Source of the DNA: Phytophthora quininea
Taxonomy: Eukaryota > Oomycota > Peronosporomycetes > Peronosporales > Peronosporaceae
Direction of reading: 5' to 3'
Assembly (NCBI GenBank): GCA_011947345.1
Contig: JAAVTG010000693.1
Coordinates: 124,001-188,000, forward strand
Length of the DNA: 64,000 bases
The position numbers were made by a program, and so were the translations under genes. Shown piece by piece: positions 22,203 through 34,287 of the stretch (the stretch's first letter is position 1; each line of letters opens with the position of its first letter). Below the pieces are notes generated by a model that was not told the DNA's origin, did not search any database, and saw nothing but the letters and a program-made list of their open reading frames with translations.

Positions 22203-23954
22203 TCACGTCTCAGTGTATTCCACGTACGTGAGGTCTTCCTGTCTCCACTGCTTGTCTTCCTCGGTCCACACCAGTTTGCCTGCAATCTTAGCTCCGATCT
22301 CGTGCTTTACGAAGTACTGGAAGACTGGCTTACCTACCATCATTTCAATCATGTTGGCGTTGGCGACGACGCTCGGAAGAGCTTGGCGGATGCGGAAGCT
22401 GGTGGCTCGCTCCAAATCGCAGGGTAGAACGCCAATGTCCTCGACGATCGTCGTCGTCTTGGACAGCGTCTTGCCCAAGTGCTTCATGACCATGTCCGTC
22501 TGTGCCGGTCGACACACAGTCACACAGCCAAAGCCTTCATCCCGTAGAGCAGTGTGGCTGAGCTTCACCACCGTGTTGCACCCACACACGTACATGACGT
22601 GGAAACGGTACTGTGGGAAATGCGACTCGCACATTTCACGCACGTGGGTCAGTGTGCTTAGATAATCCATCACGCGTCTTCGAGTGATCTCCCATTTATC
22701 TACTTCGATCCATGAGGACGACGCCACTGCCGTTTCTATCAGCGCTAGACGATGTCGCTTGGTGATCATTTCCCGGGTATTGCGGCGGTTCTTGACGCGA
22801 ACGTACGTGTCATGGGAAGGCGAAATAAAAGCCCCAACTACAGGGAACTTGTAGTTCGACTCGACGTACTGCCGCGCGACGTAGAAGGCTCGAATGTGCA
22901 GCATGTGGATCGGATTGTAAGCGCCACTAGACACTAAAACAATCACGTCTGTCTTCTTAGATGGAGACGAGTTTGGTGGTGGAGCAACCTCTTTGGCATC
23001 AGAACTGCCGCCTCGTAGCTGCTCGAGATTTTGAGCAATCTTCTGTAGCGGATACTGAATGCCCCACACGGGATGTTGGCTGGGGAACTTAGGGCGAACG
23101 AGGTTGTGGTGCTTCGAAGGCGACCCGTTCTTCACTAGAAACGACAGCTTCTCGCGAATCAAAGGGATGGACGATTCGGCCTCAATCTCGATGAGAAACG
23201 AAATGACATCTCCAATCTCAGCGTCAACTAATTTCTTGAGCAACACCAACTACACAGATACCAGTTCGAGTTAATCATTGGGACTCTAATAGCAGCTGAA
23301 CAGCAGCGTACCTCATCCTCTGGAATGGTGACGAGAGTACTCAACCGTTTGAGGACCTGGTACAGTCGATTCCGCTGCGAGATGGCGAAGATCGGCTCTT
23401 CTCCTTCCTGGCCAATGGTGATTTTAGTTTCCATTTGCTTAGAGAGCAAGCGCACGATCTCCGCAATGAATTAGTTTATCTTCTGTTGCTTGGACATTGC
23501 TGGGAAGGTCGGGTGTACTGGAAGAGTTTGCCATCGTCATACTCTTTTCAGCACATATTTTCTCTGGATTGACTGAAGGTCCCAGCGGTGCAGCTCGAGA
23601 GGAAGTAGCAGGAGCAGTAGCAGATCGATCACTGTCAATAGCCACGCTGTTGGACACAGTTCTGAGCTCACAAGTCGACTTTACCACGAGTATAGCGGGG
23701 TCTGTCAACGGAGGCAACTTCTTCCCGGTAATGCTGGGTGTAAGAGCTTCAATTTCATGCTGGGCGAGCTGCTGCTCGAGTTCCTGTACACGACAACGCA
23801 GAGCTTCCAGCTCGGCCATATTTTTCGCTAGGGATCGAGGCGACAGTGCGCGTAGAGTTGGATCGTCCTCCAGTCGGTGGATTTGGCGCCCATCGTTGAC
23901 CGCTGCCATGATCTCGCCATGCTGTGGAGTAGGCAATGTCCGCTTCCGTCGCAT
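22203..23954 (-). CDS. NMNAT: Nicotinamide/nicotinate mononucleotide adenylyltransferase with N-terminal extension
   Basis: Makes NAD(+) or its deamido form from the mononucleotide and ATP. The nucleotidyltransferase core shows SGAYNPIHMLHIRAF (the GxFxPxHxxH-type motif), FISPSHDTY, WIEVDKWE, VCGCN, GCVTVCRPAQTD and the C-terminal SFRIRQAL (SxTxxR-type motif). The first roughly 250 residues are extra: a short coiled coil (ELEALRCRVQELEQQLAQ), a Ser/Pro-rich stretch and a helical block around IFAISQRNRLYQVLKRL. An intron lies at about 23249-23310. Two bases appear to be missing around 23465-23485, where the frame must shift to join the helical block. ATG 23954 is the first in-frame start. The core assignment is strong; the role of the extension is unknown. 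Confidence 0.82.
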
Positions 23955-24028
23955 TGGGCACTGAAGTCATCGATCCGTTACTCGGGTTGCCGGCAGACGT
24001 CGGTTTATTATTAAGAGAACATTTAATC

Positions 24029-25476
24029 TCAACGCTGCTTGGGGGTGTCCACCACTTCCAGCATCAGATCGCTGTAGCTGCCAGACGTCTTGCGTCTCAA
24101 TATGTTCCGAATGCGGCGTTCGGGCTCGTCGCTGAGAGCGTCATCAGATTTGGTTCGTGTCAACATCCCCTTTACTTGTCGTAAGATTCGACTGCCTGCG
24201 CTTTCGGCGTCGACTCCCGAGTTGCTTCGCGTCTTCTGGTTGCGTAATTGCAGTCCTTCTGGCGTCAAGTAGATATCTCCAAACAGCACCCATTGCTCTA
24301 CAACGGCGTGGTTTGTAATCCAGCCAGCTGCAGTTCTCGTCAATGGTACGGGCACTGCGCCACCTTTCGATGCCATGAGCTCCTCGACGTGGTGGCGACC
24401 GACAATGTACATGGCTACACAGGCACACACGAGGCCGAAGAACATCATGCCGGACGGGAATGTAAAGGTCCCCCAATGGTAGTCGACTTGCTCTAGCAAC
24501 ATGATTTCACCGCTAACTCCCGAGACCAGCGCCAGCGAGTACAATACACTGGCAGCTAATTGCCATCTAGTGAGTCGGTAGATCCCGGAGAACTCGTAGA
24601 ACAGTACCAGCAGCAACGCTGCCGACATGACCAACTCGAAGGCGAACAACGGCGCGGCCACAACCCACCACGACAGTGGCAGCTCTGGCGACGCAAACCG
24701 GCGCTGCGTGTCCGTCTGATACGCCAGCAGCAATGTAAACACAAACATTAACACCCAGCACACTCCCTAACGAAATAACAATAATAATTAGTCAAAATAA
24801 AATAAAATAAATAAAAAACCTCCTTACCGGCAAGGTACTGTCGGATCTGCACAGCAAATAGCGCACCACGAAGGCCACTTGGATGACCATCAATGGTGCA
24901 TAGCAAATGTAGAGACTGGTGGCTGTCGAGTGCTGTAAACTGGCGCAAAAGGCCAGCTCGCTCCAAAGCAACAAAACGGTCAGTGGGAAGCTCATGGCGT
25001 AGACCAGCACGATCCTCCGGAGCAGTGGCAGCAGCGGCTCGTTGCTCATGGCTTCCACGTCGGCCCAGCGACGCAGCGTCTTGGCGTGGCGGACGGACGC
25101 TACGTGCGCGTACAGCATGGCGGCGTTGGCCAGCCAGAAGGGCAGGAAGACCACCAGTTGACGCGCGAGCCCAGTACGCCCTCGAAATTAAGACTCACGA
25201 GCGCCACACCCGCGATGCAGCCAAGCGCGTACAGCAGCACCCCGTTTAGAAGCGCGGCCAGCGCCTTCTCGGCGAAGATGAGCGGTTGGAAGTGCCCGCT
25301 GTCGGAGAGTCGTCCGTCGCTGATGGGCGCTGGCATGGACATGTAAGAGCCGTCGGAAGGAGGAGAGTCGCCCAGCGCACGCAGCAGAGGTGATCGCTCG
25401 CTCAGCGCGCCCGTGCTGGGGGCGCGAGGCAGCGCGTCCGAGCGCCCATTGCCCAACGCGTCCATGGGCTGGATCA
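24029..25476 (-). CDS. Multi-pass membrane protein (TMEM185-like), two exons
   Basis: About 460 aa with a Ser/Pro-rich cytosolic N-terminus and about eight hydrophobic segments: near LNGVLLYALGCIAGVALVSL, VVFLPFWLANAAMLYAHV, IVLVYAMSFPLTVLLLW, YICYAPLMVIQVAFVV, VLMFVFTLLLAY, VVAAPLFAFELVMSAALLLV, LAASVLYSLALVSGV and MMFFGLVCACVAMYIV. The C-terminal tail is basic and Ser-rich, with LRQVKGML and RRIRNILRRK. A TMEM185/Fragile-X-F type protein is the closest guess from layout; this is uncertain. The intron is 24767-24827 (61 nt). One base is missing in the plus-strand C run 25170-25172. The ATG at 25476 or 25464 is the start. Confidence 0.5.
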
Positions 25477-25653
25477 TAGAAAAGTGGAAAAGCAAAATTC
25501 ATTGTATCTCGTGCTACTGACTCATCAATACAAAATACAAAATGTAAATAGGACAACACTCGCGCTACCGACGCTTAGAAAAAAATTATGTGTTCACTTC
25601 AACTTTCGGGAGAGTTGAGGGGGGTAGACTCGATGGTATAGTTCGGTTGCAAG

Positions 25654-28217
25654 TCATCTGTGTCTCCGATTATTTGGCCGGTCTCGTCCGCCTTGTAGCA
25701 ATCGCAGCAGCCGCTCTTGTTCTAGTTTCTCCTGCGCAATTTGATTGTAGTTGTCGGCTAGTCGACTGCGGAGTTGCTCCTGCTCGTGCAGTAGTTGAGC
25801 TTGCACTCGAACGGTTGCAGGGTCCACCTCATGATACAGACGCGAGTGATACGCGTCTACTTCGGCACGTAGCTGTTGCTGGAATTGACTCAGCAGTTGG
25901 TCGCAACTTGTAGCGTCGACTTTGCTGTTGGAGTGGTGGCTAATATCTTCACTGCGCTTGGAGCAGAGCACCACAAAACGAGGCAGCACTTGGGAGTGAA
26001 CGGCAGCTCGTCGAGCCAAGTAGACATGACCATCCGACAACAAATTATAACCGCCGAGATCCAACTGCAGAAATGCTGTCGGTGGAGGTTGAGACCCTCC
26101 TCTGCATGGACTTGCAATGCCGTAAAGGGATTCCAACGACTTTAAAGAAGTCCCTTCCTGATGGAACAACTCGATCGTCTGGTGCATTCGAACTTGGCAT
26201 AACAACAGATTGAAGCTTTCGACTAGCGGTGAAGTTCTTGGGTCCGTCTCGGCCTCAGGTGATGCTGAGCGCGCTTTACCAGTCAAAGTCTCGTCATCCG
26301 TTTCGTTGTCACTGATAGACTCCAATTCACCAACCATGCCCTTGTAGAACTGCAGCGCAGCGACTGGATTCGAGAAGAGAAATACCCAGCTATCCATCGA
26401 GCTGTTGTTATTGTCTTCAGTGGCCAATCCGTTCTGCAGCAGAGACATCATTTCATCGTCATCTGCAACCATGTACAGGTACAGCTCGCTGCCTTGAGAC
26501 CCACCTCCTGTCACCTCCATTTCAAACGCATCGGTCAGATCTTCGTGCATGAACCTGTAAATCTGTAACACGTGCACTTCACGGTCGTCCAAGTCTTCAT
26601 GGGCAGCATCTTGCTGGTTTGTTTGTCTTCGAAAACCTTCGGCAATGTATCGGTAGTCGGGCATGTGTTGCAGCAGTTGCTGGAACGCAATCTTTGTCGG
26701 GAAGGCATTCTGCAGCGTCACGATCGTAAGCGCTTGATTCTGCTCGGCCATCGCTTCCAGCTCCATGATCTCGTAGTCTCTCTCCTCCTGCAATAACCTT
26801 CTCTCTTCCTGTGCATGTTGCTCATTTATACAAGTGCAAAAATCTTCTTGAAGCTTGGAGACGTTTTCCCTTAGCAACTGTGAGTTTTGCTCACGCAGTT
26901 GGAGTTGACGTCGCCACTCTTCTTGAATTTGCGCCTGTCCTGCAGTGACACAGGTTTCCACATCGTTCAAGGCCTCGATCAATTCTTTCTGCAGCATTTC
27001 AGCATTCGACGTGCCGCGTTCTTTTCTCATTTGAATAGAGCGTAGTTCCTGTTGGTAAGCAAGCGTCAGCTCTGCGAATTGGTCGTTGTACTCCATCGAC
27101 TGCAATGAGAAATAGTCTTAGTAAAAGTAAGTCATAGGTCCCAATTCAAGACACTGAACCTGGTTGAAAAACTGGTCTTGTGCGGTGGTGCGTTCATCTG
27201 CTTTAATGGGGACTCCATCGAGCTGATGGAGCTAGCAAACCGCATAAGACTAAACGAATTATTTAATGATGATTGCATTTCCGTACCGGTTTGAGCGTGG
27301 TGATGGCGAGGGATCGATAATCGGGGTGATCCACGATCGGGTTCGAGCCAAAGTGTTCATCTTGGAAGGTCAGTTCCCGCAGGATGATCAGCTTGCGCAG
27401 ATATTCCAGCTCGTCCACATCTCGGATGCGGTTGTTCGCTAGATTGATGCGTTGCAGATTCACCAGCTCGGAAATGCCGCCATCTAACGCTTTTAAGGTT
27501 CGAATGGAGTTGTTCTAAGGGTCGTCACGGGGAATAAGTTAAACACATTATCATCGTCTCAAAGTGCATACCTTACTTGCAACCAGAGCTCCCGCATATC
27601 CGTACAATACGCCAAATTATCCACCTGGGTGAGACGATTATCATTCAACCACAATGTCTGCAGATGTCGACAACTTAACAGTATAGCAAAAGTTTAGTCG
27701 AGATCGGATCTGCATGCAACGTGACGCCATCAAACTCACCGCTCGAGCCCTTCAATTCGACTAATGCGGTTCTGCTGCAGATACAAATGTCGGAGCTGCG
27801 GCAATGCCGACAGCCCCGTCATGTGGGAGATGTTTTGGTTGCTTAGACACAAATGTATCAATGACGAACCCACTGGCTCGAGACTGGAGATCTCCCGCAG
27901 GCCGCAGTTGATCACTTTACGGCAGACAATCATCAGTAAATGCACAAAACAATCCCCGGCAGCTTGATATTGAGCTGCAAGTTCTTACTCGCGAGCCGCT
28001 GGAGGCTGCTGCATTTCTCAGCGCACCCGTCGCGATGCGCTCGAAGCTGCCAAAGATGACCTCGAGCTCGGTCAGTCGCTCGTGCTCGCTCTCGCCCGTC
28101 GCCTCGGTCTAGTAGCGACGGCAGCACTTAGTAGTGTATCTACCGTGGATATACGTGTCTGGCACCACGTACGATGGCGACGGATGTGAAGAGCTTGCGC
28201 GCGGAGGTGTCGGCCAT
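25654..28217 (-). CDS. LRRC9-like leucine-rich repeat and coiled-coil protein, seven exons
   Basis: Typical SDS22-type repeats: INCGLREISSLEPVGSSLIH, LRHLYLQQNRISRIEGLE, LQTLWLNDNRLTQVDNL, MRELWLQNNSIRTLKAL and LQRINLANNRIRDVDEL, then an LRR cap (NPIVDHPDYR, LHQLDGVPI). A long coiled coil follows (from SMEYNDQFAELTLAYQQEL), then a domain with VFLFSNPVAALQFYKGM. The layout is like LRRC9, found mainly in ciliated organisms. Exons: 28217-28173, 28108-27989, about 27914-27740, 27673-27577, 27514-27287, 27231-27160 and 27099-25654. Introns are 55-66 nt. The third acceptor is one base out of phase. It is divergent from the RING gene, 252 bp between starts. Confidence 0.65.
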
Positions 28218-28469
28218 TGTCCGAGGTGTATGTCGGTAGAAGATCGGCCGCTATTTTTAGCCGCGATTGAGGATTGGCCAAACCCGTCTGCGACACACTT
28301 CAATCAAAGTTTCCATAATCATTGGTTATGGGGCACTCAGTATACCCCAATAACGATCTCCAGTGAGTTCGACAAAGACGGGCCCCCAACTCAGCTCCGG
28401 TTCAACACAATTGGGAAGTCTCCGCAGACGCCTCATCAGCCCCACAAGAAGAAAGCGCGCAGTCCTGCC

Positions 28470-29648
28470 ATGGGCAACTCGCCGTCCAAGCGCCACGCCG
28501 CCACCACGCGCGAGCTGGAGAAGTTCGCGCAGCCCACAGGGTAAGGCGTCGACCAAATCCCGTTTAACAGCTCCCTCCTCTAACAGCCGCTGTGACTGCC
28601 AGCCTGTACCCGAGCTGTCCATGGGAGCTCAAGACGGCGCGCAGACTCATCGTGGAGCGCAAACTGGCGCCCAGATTCCACGGCTACGAGGCCAAGGAAG
28701 GCTGCTACGCCTTGGAGTGCCCGATCTGCTTCATGGTGAGGCCGCAAGACGTCACAATCACTCCGTTCAGTGGCTCACAGGAACTCTCTGTCTTTTGTCT
28801 TTGGCCAGTTCTACCCCAGCAGCCTCAACCGGACGAGCTGCTGCAACAAACCCATTTGCTCCGAGTGCTACCTGCAGATCCACCCGCCGCAGCAGGCCAT
28901 CTCTTGTCCGTTCTGCAACCATGAAGCTTTCAGTGTCCGCTACACGCCGCCCTCGGCGGTTGAGCTGGCCACCATTCGTGCCATGAAGGTGGGGAGGAAT
29001 GTCTCTGTAGATTACAGTAACTTCTGCTGCTTAGTTGATTGATGCGGCCTTGCTGACTCCGGTTCTATATGACGCTAGCGGCCGAGCTCACCGCGGCGGA
29101 GCAGCGCCATCGGCATCCCCAAGCGCGCCGAGCCGCAGCCGCAACCCATGCCGGTGCCGCAGTCTGAGCACGTGCACTACGCTTCGGTGGAAGAGCGCCA
29201 CCGTCTTCGTGACTCGCTGCGCTCGCAGCTCAGCATCACGGACCAGCCCGTGAGGAACAGCCCGCACCCGAACAGCGTCGCGGCGCTCAACGACGCGTCG
29301 CACTACTTGGCGACGCCAGCAGACGCCGCTCGTCTGGAGGAGCTGATGCTGCTGGAGGCCATCCGCCGGTCCATGCAGGACCTCCATGTAGGCAAGGACA
29401 GCGACGAGCGGACGGGCTCGCAGAGCAGCCAACGGCCGACGCGCGGCAGCGGAGAGGACCCGGACAGCGACAGCGACGGCGACTACGACGGCGACGTGCA
29501 GCCGTTGAGCGCATCCCAGATCAACATCACCGCCTCGGGAGCCGTGCGTTACTCCAACCCGTTCGACTCTGCCCAGTCGGTCGTCAACGCCAACGGCACT
29601 CCTCCTCCTCGGTCAAGCACGCCTCGTTGGAGCCCGTTCGACGATTGA
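28470..29648 (+). CDS. RING-type zinc finger protein, SIP5/DA2-like, four exons
   Basis: Likely E3 ubiquitin ligase. The block LYPSCPWELKTARRLIVERK is followed by the Cys-rich finger ECPICFM, SSLNRTSCCNKPICSECYLQ and CPFCNHEAFSVRY, the signature of yeast SIP5 and plant DA2. The N-terminus MGNSPSKRHA starts with a myristoylation-type MGNSxS context, suggesting membrane attachment. The C-terminal exon is Ser/Asp/Pro-rich with LMLLEAIRRSMQDL, which looks like a UIM (ubiquitin-interacting motif). Exons: 28470-28540, 28587-28735, 28809-28988 and 29079-29648. The first splice is one base out of phase as read, so exon 1 or its donor needs correction; the others agree. About 322 aa. Confidence 0.75.
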
Positions 29649-29954
29649 CTGGACGGGAGGTGCTTGGGAGAAGAACATCCCATTTGAGTGTGTTTAATGG
29701 TTCGTTTTGGCGGGCGGCGAGCAGCCAGCGTGGCAGGAGAGGCGCAGACAAGCGGAAGGCGCTCGTCCGTAAGTTATTAGGCGCGGTGCATAATGATATT
29801 CTGTTCGTCTTGAGTCGAGTCCGTTCTCAATTCCTCCCCTGCCATCAAGCACATCGCCGTCGGAACGATCACAAGTTGCAGTGAAGCCAGCGCCATCATC
29901 TTCAGAACAAACGCAGCTGCTTGGGGTTACAGACAGGGTACACTTTATAACCAT
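29649..29954. other. Intergenic spacer upstream of RBM48
   Basis: About 300 nt with no supportable gene. It holds the 3' end of the RING gene and the promoter of RBM48. Confidence 0.6.
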
Positions 29955-30539
29955 ATGGCTCGGAGCGTGCGCGTGTTCACGGTGGCCAACGAGTCTCGCT
30001 TCGTGGTGGTGCGCAATGTGCCGGCGCTGGGTGTCGTCAAGGACCTGCTCAAGCGTCTGAGTCTGTACGGCAACGTCTGCGAGCACCGAGTGCTGGACCA
30101 TGAGGACGACCGACAAGCGGCGCTGCCGTTCCAAGACTTTGGCGACGACCAGTTCACGGACGTGGTGTGGGTCGAGTACGAGACGGTCAACAACGCGCGC
30201 CATGCCAAGAACCGCGGCGTGCAGAAGCCCTTCTTCGGGTCCAAGCTGCAGATCTCGTACGCGCCGCATTTCGAGTCACGTGAGGACACGGCCGACAAGC
30301 TGGCGAAGAGAAGAGAGCTGCTGCTGCGTCGTGCACAGGGATTTCGTCCAGATAGGAAGAGGGCGGCAATAGCAACAGCAAACAATGAGGTGAAGACGGT
30401 AGCAGCTGAAGAAGAGAAGGACTTTATCGGTCCGCGACTACCGTCTCGACTTCCGAGGCCTCCAGCACCAGCACAGCAGCATTCGCTGTCGGTACAGGCA
30501 CCTAAAGCTCAGCAACAGACAAAACGACGGCGCATTTGA
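29955..30539 (+). CDS. RBM48: RNA-binding protein 48 (RBM48)
   Basis: Single-exon protein of 194 aa. The N-terminal RRM has the RBM48-specific features: VFTVANESRFVVVRNVPAL, then VVKDLLKRLSLYGNV, DVVWVEYETVNNARHAK and FFGSKLQISYAPHFES. The C-terminal 80 residues are basic and disordered and end in KRRRI, a likely nuclear signal. In other organisms RBM48 works with ARMC7 in splicing of U12-type (minor) introns. The presence of the gene fits an oomycete that keeps the minor spliceosome, but no U12-type intron was seen in this window. It is convergent with SPC25, 29 nt apart. Confidence 0.88.
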   Translation: MARSVRVFTVANESRFVVVRNVPALGVVKDLLKRLSLYGNVCEHRVLDHEDDRQAALPFQDFGDDQFTDVVWVEYETVNNARHAKNRGVQKPFFGSKLQISYAPHFESREDTADKLAKRRELLLRRAQGFRPDRKRAAIATANNEVKTVAAEEEKDFIGPRLPSRLPRPPAPAQQHSLSVQAPKAQQQTKRRRI

Positions 30540-30568
30540 GGGGAACAAACGTTACAACTACTGTGACT

Positions 30569-31518
30569 CTACGCGAGCTGCTTGAACTGGCGGCGCATGG
30601 AGCGGATAAACAGCGCCAAGTCTCCGGTCTCGTTGAGACCCGTCACCAGCTCCTCCAGCATCGCCACTTCCTCGTTGCAGTCGTCAACTGCAGTGGGCAA
30701 ATTAGAGACACATGAGCGCGAAACAAGATCGATAATACGCACCGATATATCGATCCGTGATCGGGTCGAGCGTGATCCGAAAAGTGAACTCCCGACTGGG
30801 GAACTGGCTGTCAATTTGCGTGAACCGAACCACGATCCGATCCGCTGTTACGTGCACGTTAGTCCCGTCCGAAACATTCTTTATGTAAAGCTTCTTCTCA
30901 CCTTCTGTGTGCTCGAAGAAGAGTCCAAGACGATGATACACTGACAGACCCTGCTTGAGTTCCTCCAGCTGCTGCTGCTGCGTCGTCCGCAGCTTCTCCG
31001 ACTCTGTCAATCATCCCCACACTTTAGTATTTCCCTCTCTCTTCTTCATGAAGATTTTAGCCCCTACCTTCCACCAATTGCTTGAGTTTATTGTCTTCCT
31101 TGACGATTTTCTCAAACAATTCCTTGACCACCGGCTCCCTCTTGCTCTTCTCGGCCTGCAGCACTTCGATCTCCACTTGGCTGGCGTTCAGCTCCCTCTC
31201 CTTGGCATGAGTCTCTGCAGCAACAACACTTCAATATAGTTTACCATCAAGTAATATTGTTTATATATTTTTCGCACCGGTTGACAGCTTTTGGTGCTGC
31301 TGCTGCAGCGTCTCGCGTCTGCGTTGGGCCTCGTCGGTGGCTCTCGCGAGTTCCTGGGCCTGCAGCTGGTCGCTGCGCTTCTCCTCCAGGATGCGGCTCT
31401 TCTGGGCTTCCACCCACGCCTCCAGCTCCGCCCGCGTGCTCAGGTTCAGCTGCACCAGGGCCTCCGTGTCGAGCGGCGGTGGCATCTCGGCCGGACGCCA
31501 AGCTTCCTGCATTCTCAT
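30569..31518 (-). CDS. SPC25: Kinetochore protein SPC25 (Ndc80 complex), four or five exons
   Basis: SPC25 pairs with SPC24 at the inner end of the Ndc80 complex that links chromosomes to spindle microtubules. The first two thirds are a coiled coil (ELEAWVEAQKSRILEEK; VVKELFEKIVKEDNKLKQLV). The C-terminal globular domain has YHRLGLFFEH, RIVVRFTQIDSQFPSREFTF, a Cys-containing VDDCNEE and LVTGLNETGDLALFIRSMR, typical of the family. Exons: 31518-31278, 31214-31068, 31003-30743 and 30687-30569; all introns are phase 1, GT-AG, 55-64 nt. Inside the third exon 30845-30901 (57 nt) has perfect intron ends and no stop; removal would give HTEADRIVV, closer to other SPC25 proteins. Confidence 0.87.
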
Positions 31519-31651
31519 TCGAAATGGGTATTATAATGGGTAACTTTGTATTAGTGCCAATATTTGAATTTGAAAAACACAGCAAATTACATAAAGGACA
31601 CCTTTACTTTCCTTCATTGTGATCGACACCAATAAACAACTGCAAAGACAT

Positions 31652-33206
31652 CTACGCCATATTGACGGGGTTCTGCTCTGCTCTGGGGTCTTGACCTCCA
31701 CAAACGACGGCGTCGTGACCGTGCGGTTGCTCCGGCTGAATAGCTCTTCAATGTCCTCGAGCAAGATGCCCTTGGTCTCTGGGCAGAAGAAGTAGATGAA
31801 GATGCCGCAGCCGAGCGCCAACGCCGCGAATAAGAAGAAGACGCCGTTGATGTTCATGTACGGGAAGAGCTTCACCACCTCGGTCATGAGTGCGCCACCG
31901 ACCCAATTGGCAGCCGTCGACACCGACACCGCCGACGCACGGACGTTCAACGGGAAGATCTCGGAGCAGTAGATCCAGGGCACAGCACCCCACGATGTAG
32001 CATAACTGAAGACGAAGAAAGCAGTACCCAAGCAGATGAACCATCCGCCGACGGTGGGGCAGCCGGCGTCGTCAACGTCGCCATTGCAGATTGCAGTGAA
32101 CAGGATGGCGGCGAAGAGGTGACCGATGACCATACCCACGGACCCGATCAACGCCATGTACCGACGGCCGTACTTGTCCAGCCAGATCAAACCGGGGGCG
32201 GTGCTCAAGCAGTTGATGCCGCTGAGCAACAGCGACGCGTAGATACCGGCGCCGGTGATGTCCTTGAAGATCAACGAGCCGTACGTCATGATGGGGTTGA
32301 TACCGGTCGCTTGTTGGCCGAGTTGCAGCGCCATGGCAATGAACACACGTCTCCGGATGCTGGGCTCCCACAAACCACGGAAGCCGTTGTTGCCGGCCTG
32401 CTCCTCGGTGATCTGGTCTTCGATGGCGTTCAACTCCATCCCGACGTTTTCGGTCTGACGCAGACGCTTCAACACACCTTCAGCTTTCTCTCGACCTTTG
32501 TGCTGGAACTCCCAGCGAGGACTCTCGGGCACGCAGAAGATGCCGCACATGACGATGATCGGAGGGATCATGGACACGGCGTTACTGATGCGCCACCCGT
32601 TGCTGTCGTCCATGACGAGGATGTTGATGAGGTTGGCGAGCCACTGGCCGAAGGTGATCGGGAGCACCATCAGACCGGAGAGACGACCGCGAAGTTCCTT
32701 CGGAGACATCTCGGACCCGAAGATCGGCAGTGAGAAGGACGAGTTGCCGACGCCGAAGCCTTGGACGATACGAGCGGTGTACATGAGCGTGTGGTCTTGC
32801 GCGGGGTTGAGGCAGACCCACGTGGTGCCGATGCAGAAGAGCAAACCCGCGGAGAAGATGGTGGCGCGACGACCCCACCGGTCAGCGACGTAGCCACCGA
32901 TCAAAGCACCGACCAGACATCCCAAGTTGTAGACCATGTTGTACCAGACCGTGAACGTCGTCCACTCCCCGGCAGGTCTGACGATGACTTGGTGCAGTCC
33001 TCGTACGTGAAGTTATGCCAGCCGACGCAGTAGTCGTTCAGGAAGCTGTCCATGATGAGAACTCCACTCGTGACTCCCTGGTCGTAGCCGAAGAAGAAGC
33101 CGCCGAGCGACGCGAACGTGCACACGATGATGGCGTAGGTACGCGTGCCCTCGGTGGGCGCTTCGTGGGTCTGGGTCACGCTCACACTCAGACTGGGCGC
33201 AGTCAT
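31652..33206 (-). CDS. MFS sugar transporter, copy 2; two frame breaks
   Basis: Paralogue of copy 1 on the other strand, about 517 aa. The same signatures are present: GFFFGYDQGVTSG, DRWGRR, PESPRWE, GQQATGINPI and PETKGILLEDIEELF. Two single-base shortages occur. One is in the plus-strand C run 32967-32970, exactly the codon where copy 1 is broken (DLPG|EWTTF). The other is in the plus-strand G run 31667-31670; adding one base gives the ending TPVNMA and a stop at 31652, matching the endings of copies 1 and 3. Without that base the frame would run on to 31531 through unrelated sequence. ATG 33206 precedes MTAPSLSVS. Its 3' end faces that of SPC25's 5' exon region, 134 nt apart. Confidence 0.88.
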
Positions 33207-33248
33207 GGCGAGCGAGCAGCGAGAGGAGTCCTTCTGGTCCGAGGGGAG

Positions 33249-33267
33249 CGAGTTGAGGAATGGAGAG
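33249..33267 (-). promoter_or_regulatory. Weak Inr-FPR-like element upstream of transporter copy 2
   Basis: On the minus strand TCCATTCCTCAACTCGC lies 45-60 nt upstream of ATG 33206. It matches the Inr part (CCATTCC) and only part of the FPR. Confidence 0.35.
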
Positions 33268-34256
33268 CTGGAATCCAGTGCGCTGTCGCCGAGAGCTCTT
33301 GCATTGCGGTTCCTTTGTGCCACCGACGGGCCCTTCCACGCCTGTCACCGAGCGACGGCCCCGGCGTTGCCGGCCAGCTGGGTCGCGGCGGTGGTGCAAA
33401 ATGGACACGTCCTGCGGGACCGCATCACCAACTTCAGAAACGGGCTTATCACCGCCCGCGACGGCGGCGTTGTAGCGGAATGCATGTAGGCACCCTGCGA
33501 GGACTGCTACCCCCGCGCTAAGCGCTGGGATCGGCTTGAGCGGGACTGCTATTGGAGACCGTGACTTCTCCGCTTTGGCGTCGTCTCCTTGAGCGTTTTT
33601 AGAATCAGAGGCGATGACGGGCGTGGCGACCAGCAAGCATGCAAACCGTGGCTACAAATGCGAGAGTTTGGCAAACTCGGTGTTGGTCAGCGGAAGCTCT
33701 TTCGCTGGAGGTGGTGGTGACATCAAGCCGGGGTGTGACAGGCAGCGTAGCTAGCATTACAATCTTCAGCCAGCCGAGATGGCACCGCGTTTCCCGACAG
33801 TCGAGCGAAGCCTCGAAGAAGCCAAGCACCCTACCAACATATGACTTGCACTTGCGGCTTGAACGACTCGTTGTTCAACAAGATCTGCTTGCTCTTCTTC
33901 GACGAGACCGCGTTGTTCTTGCCGAGAGAGCGATGAAACTTTCCAACAAGACCATTGGCCAAACAGGCGAAGTCGCGCAAATCCAAGGCAGGTCTCTTTG
34001 GGGAGAACCTCAATCGAGTTGAATCAACCGCCAAGGCTATCGCGACGCGAAGGGCAAGCGCTCGGCAAAATACAGTGTATCAATACAAACGAACCTCCGT
34101 CCATCACGTTCCTGTGGTCGAATTCTGAAGTTCGACTGGTGATCGCAAAGCTGAAGTTCGACTGGAGCGAGCAGATGCGGTAGATCTGTCACAGCACGCT
34201 ATCGTTGTCTTCAAGCTGAGATGTACAGATTTACCCTCGATGAAGACAACAACAAA
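33268..34256. other. Region without a supportable gene
   Basis: About 1 kb between transporter copy 2 and the truncated copy. Several open frames exist on both strands but none shows homology, conserved composition or splice sites. Confidence 0.5.
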
Positions 34257-34287
34257 CAGCTCGTCGTCTACACCATGACGATGGGGG

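Noticed and set aside
32119..32733. Open frames antisense to the transporter genes (also at 1.1-1.3 and 37.3-37.6 kb)
   Set aside because: They arise from codon bias of the sense gene and recur at the same place in each paralogue.
33013..33636. Long minus-strand frame overlapping the 5' end of transporter copy 2
   Set aside because: It overlaps the transporter N-terminus in another frame and has no recognisable features.
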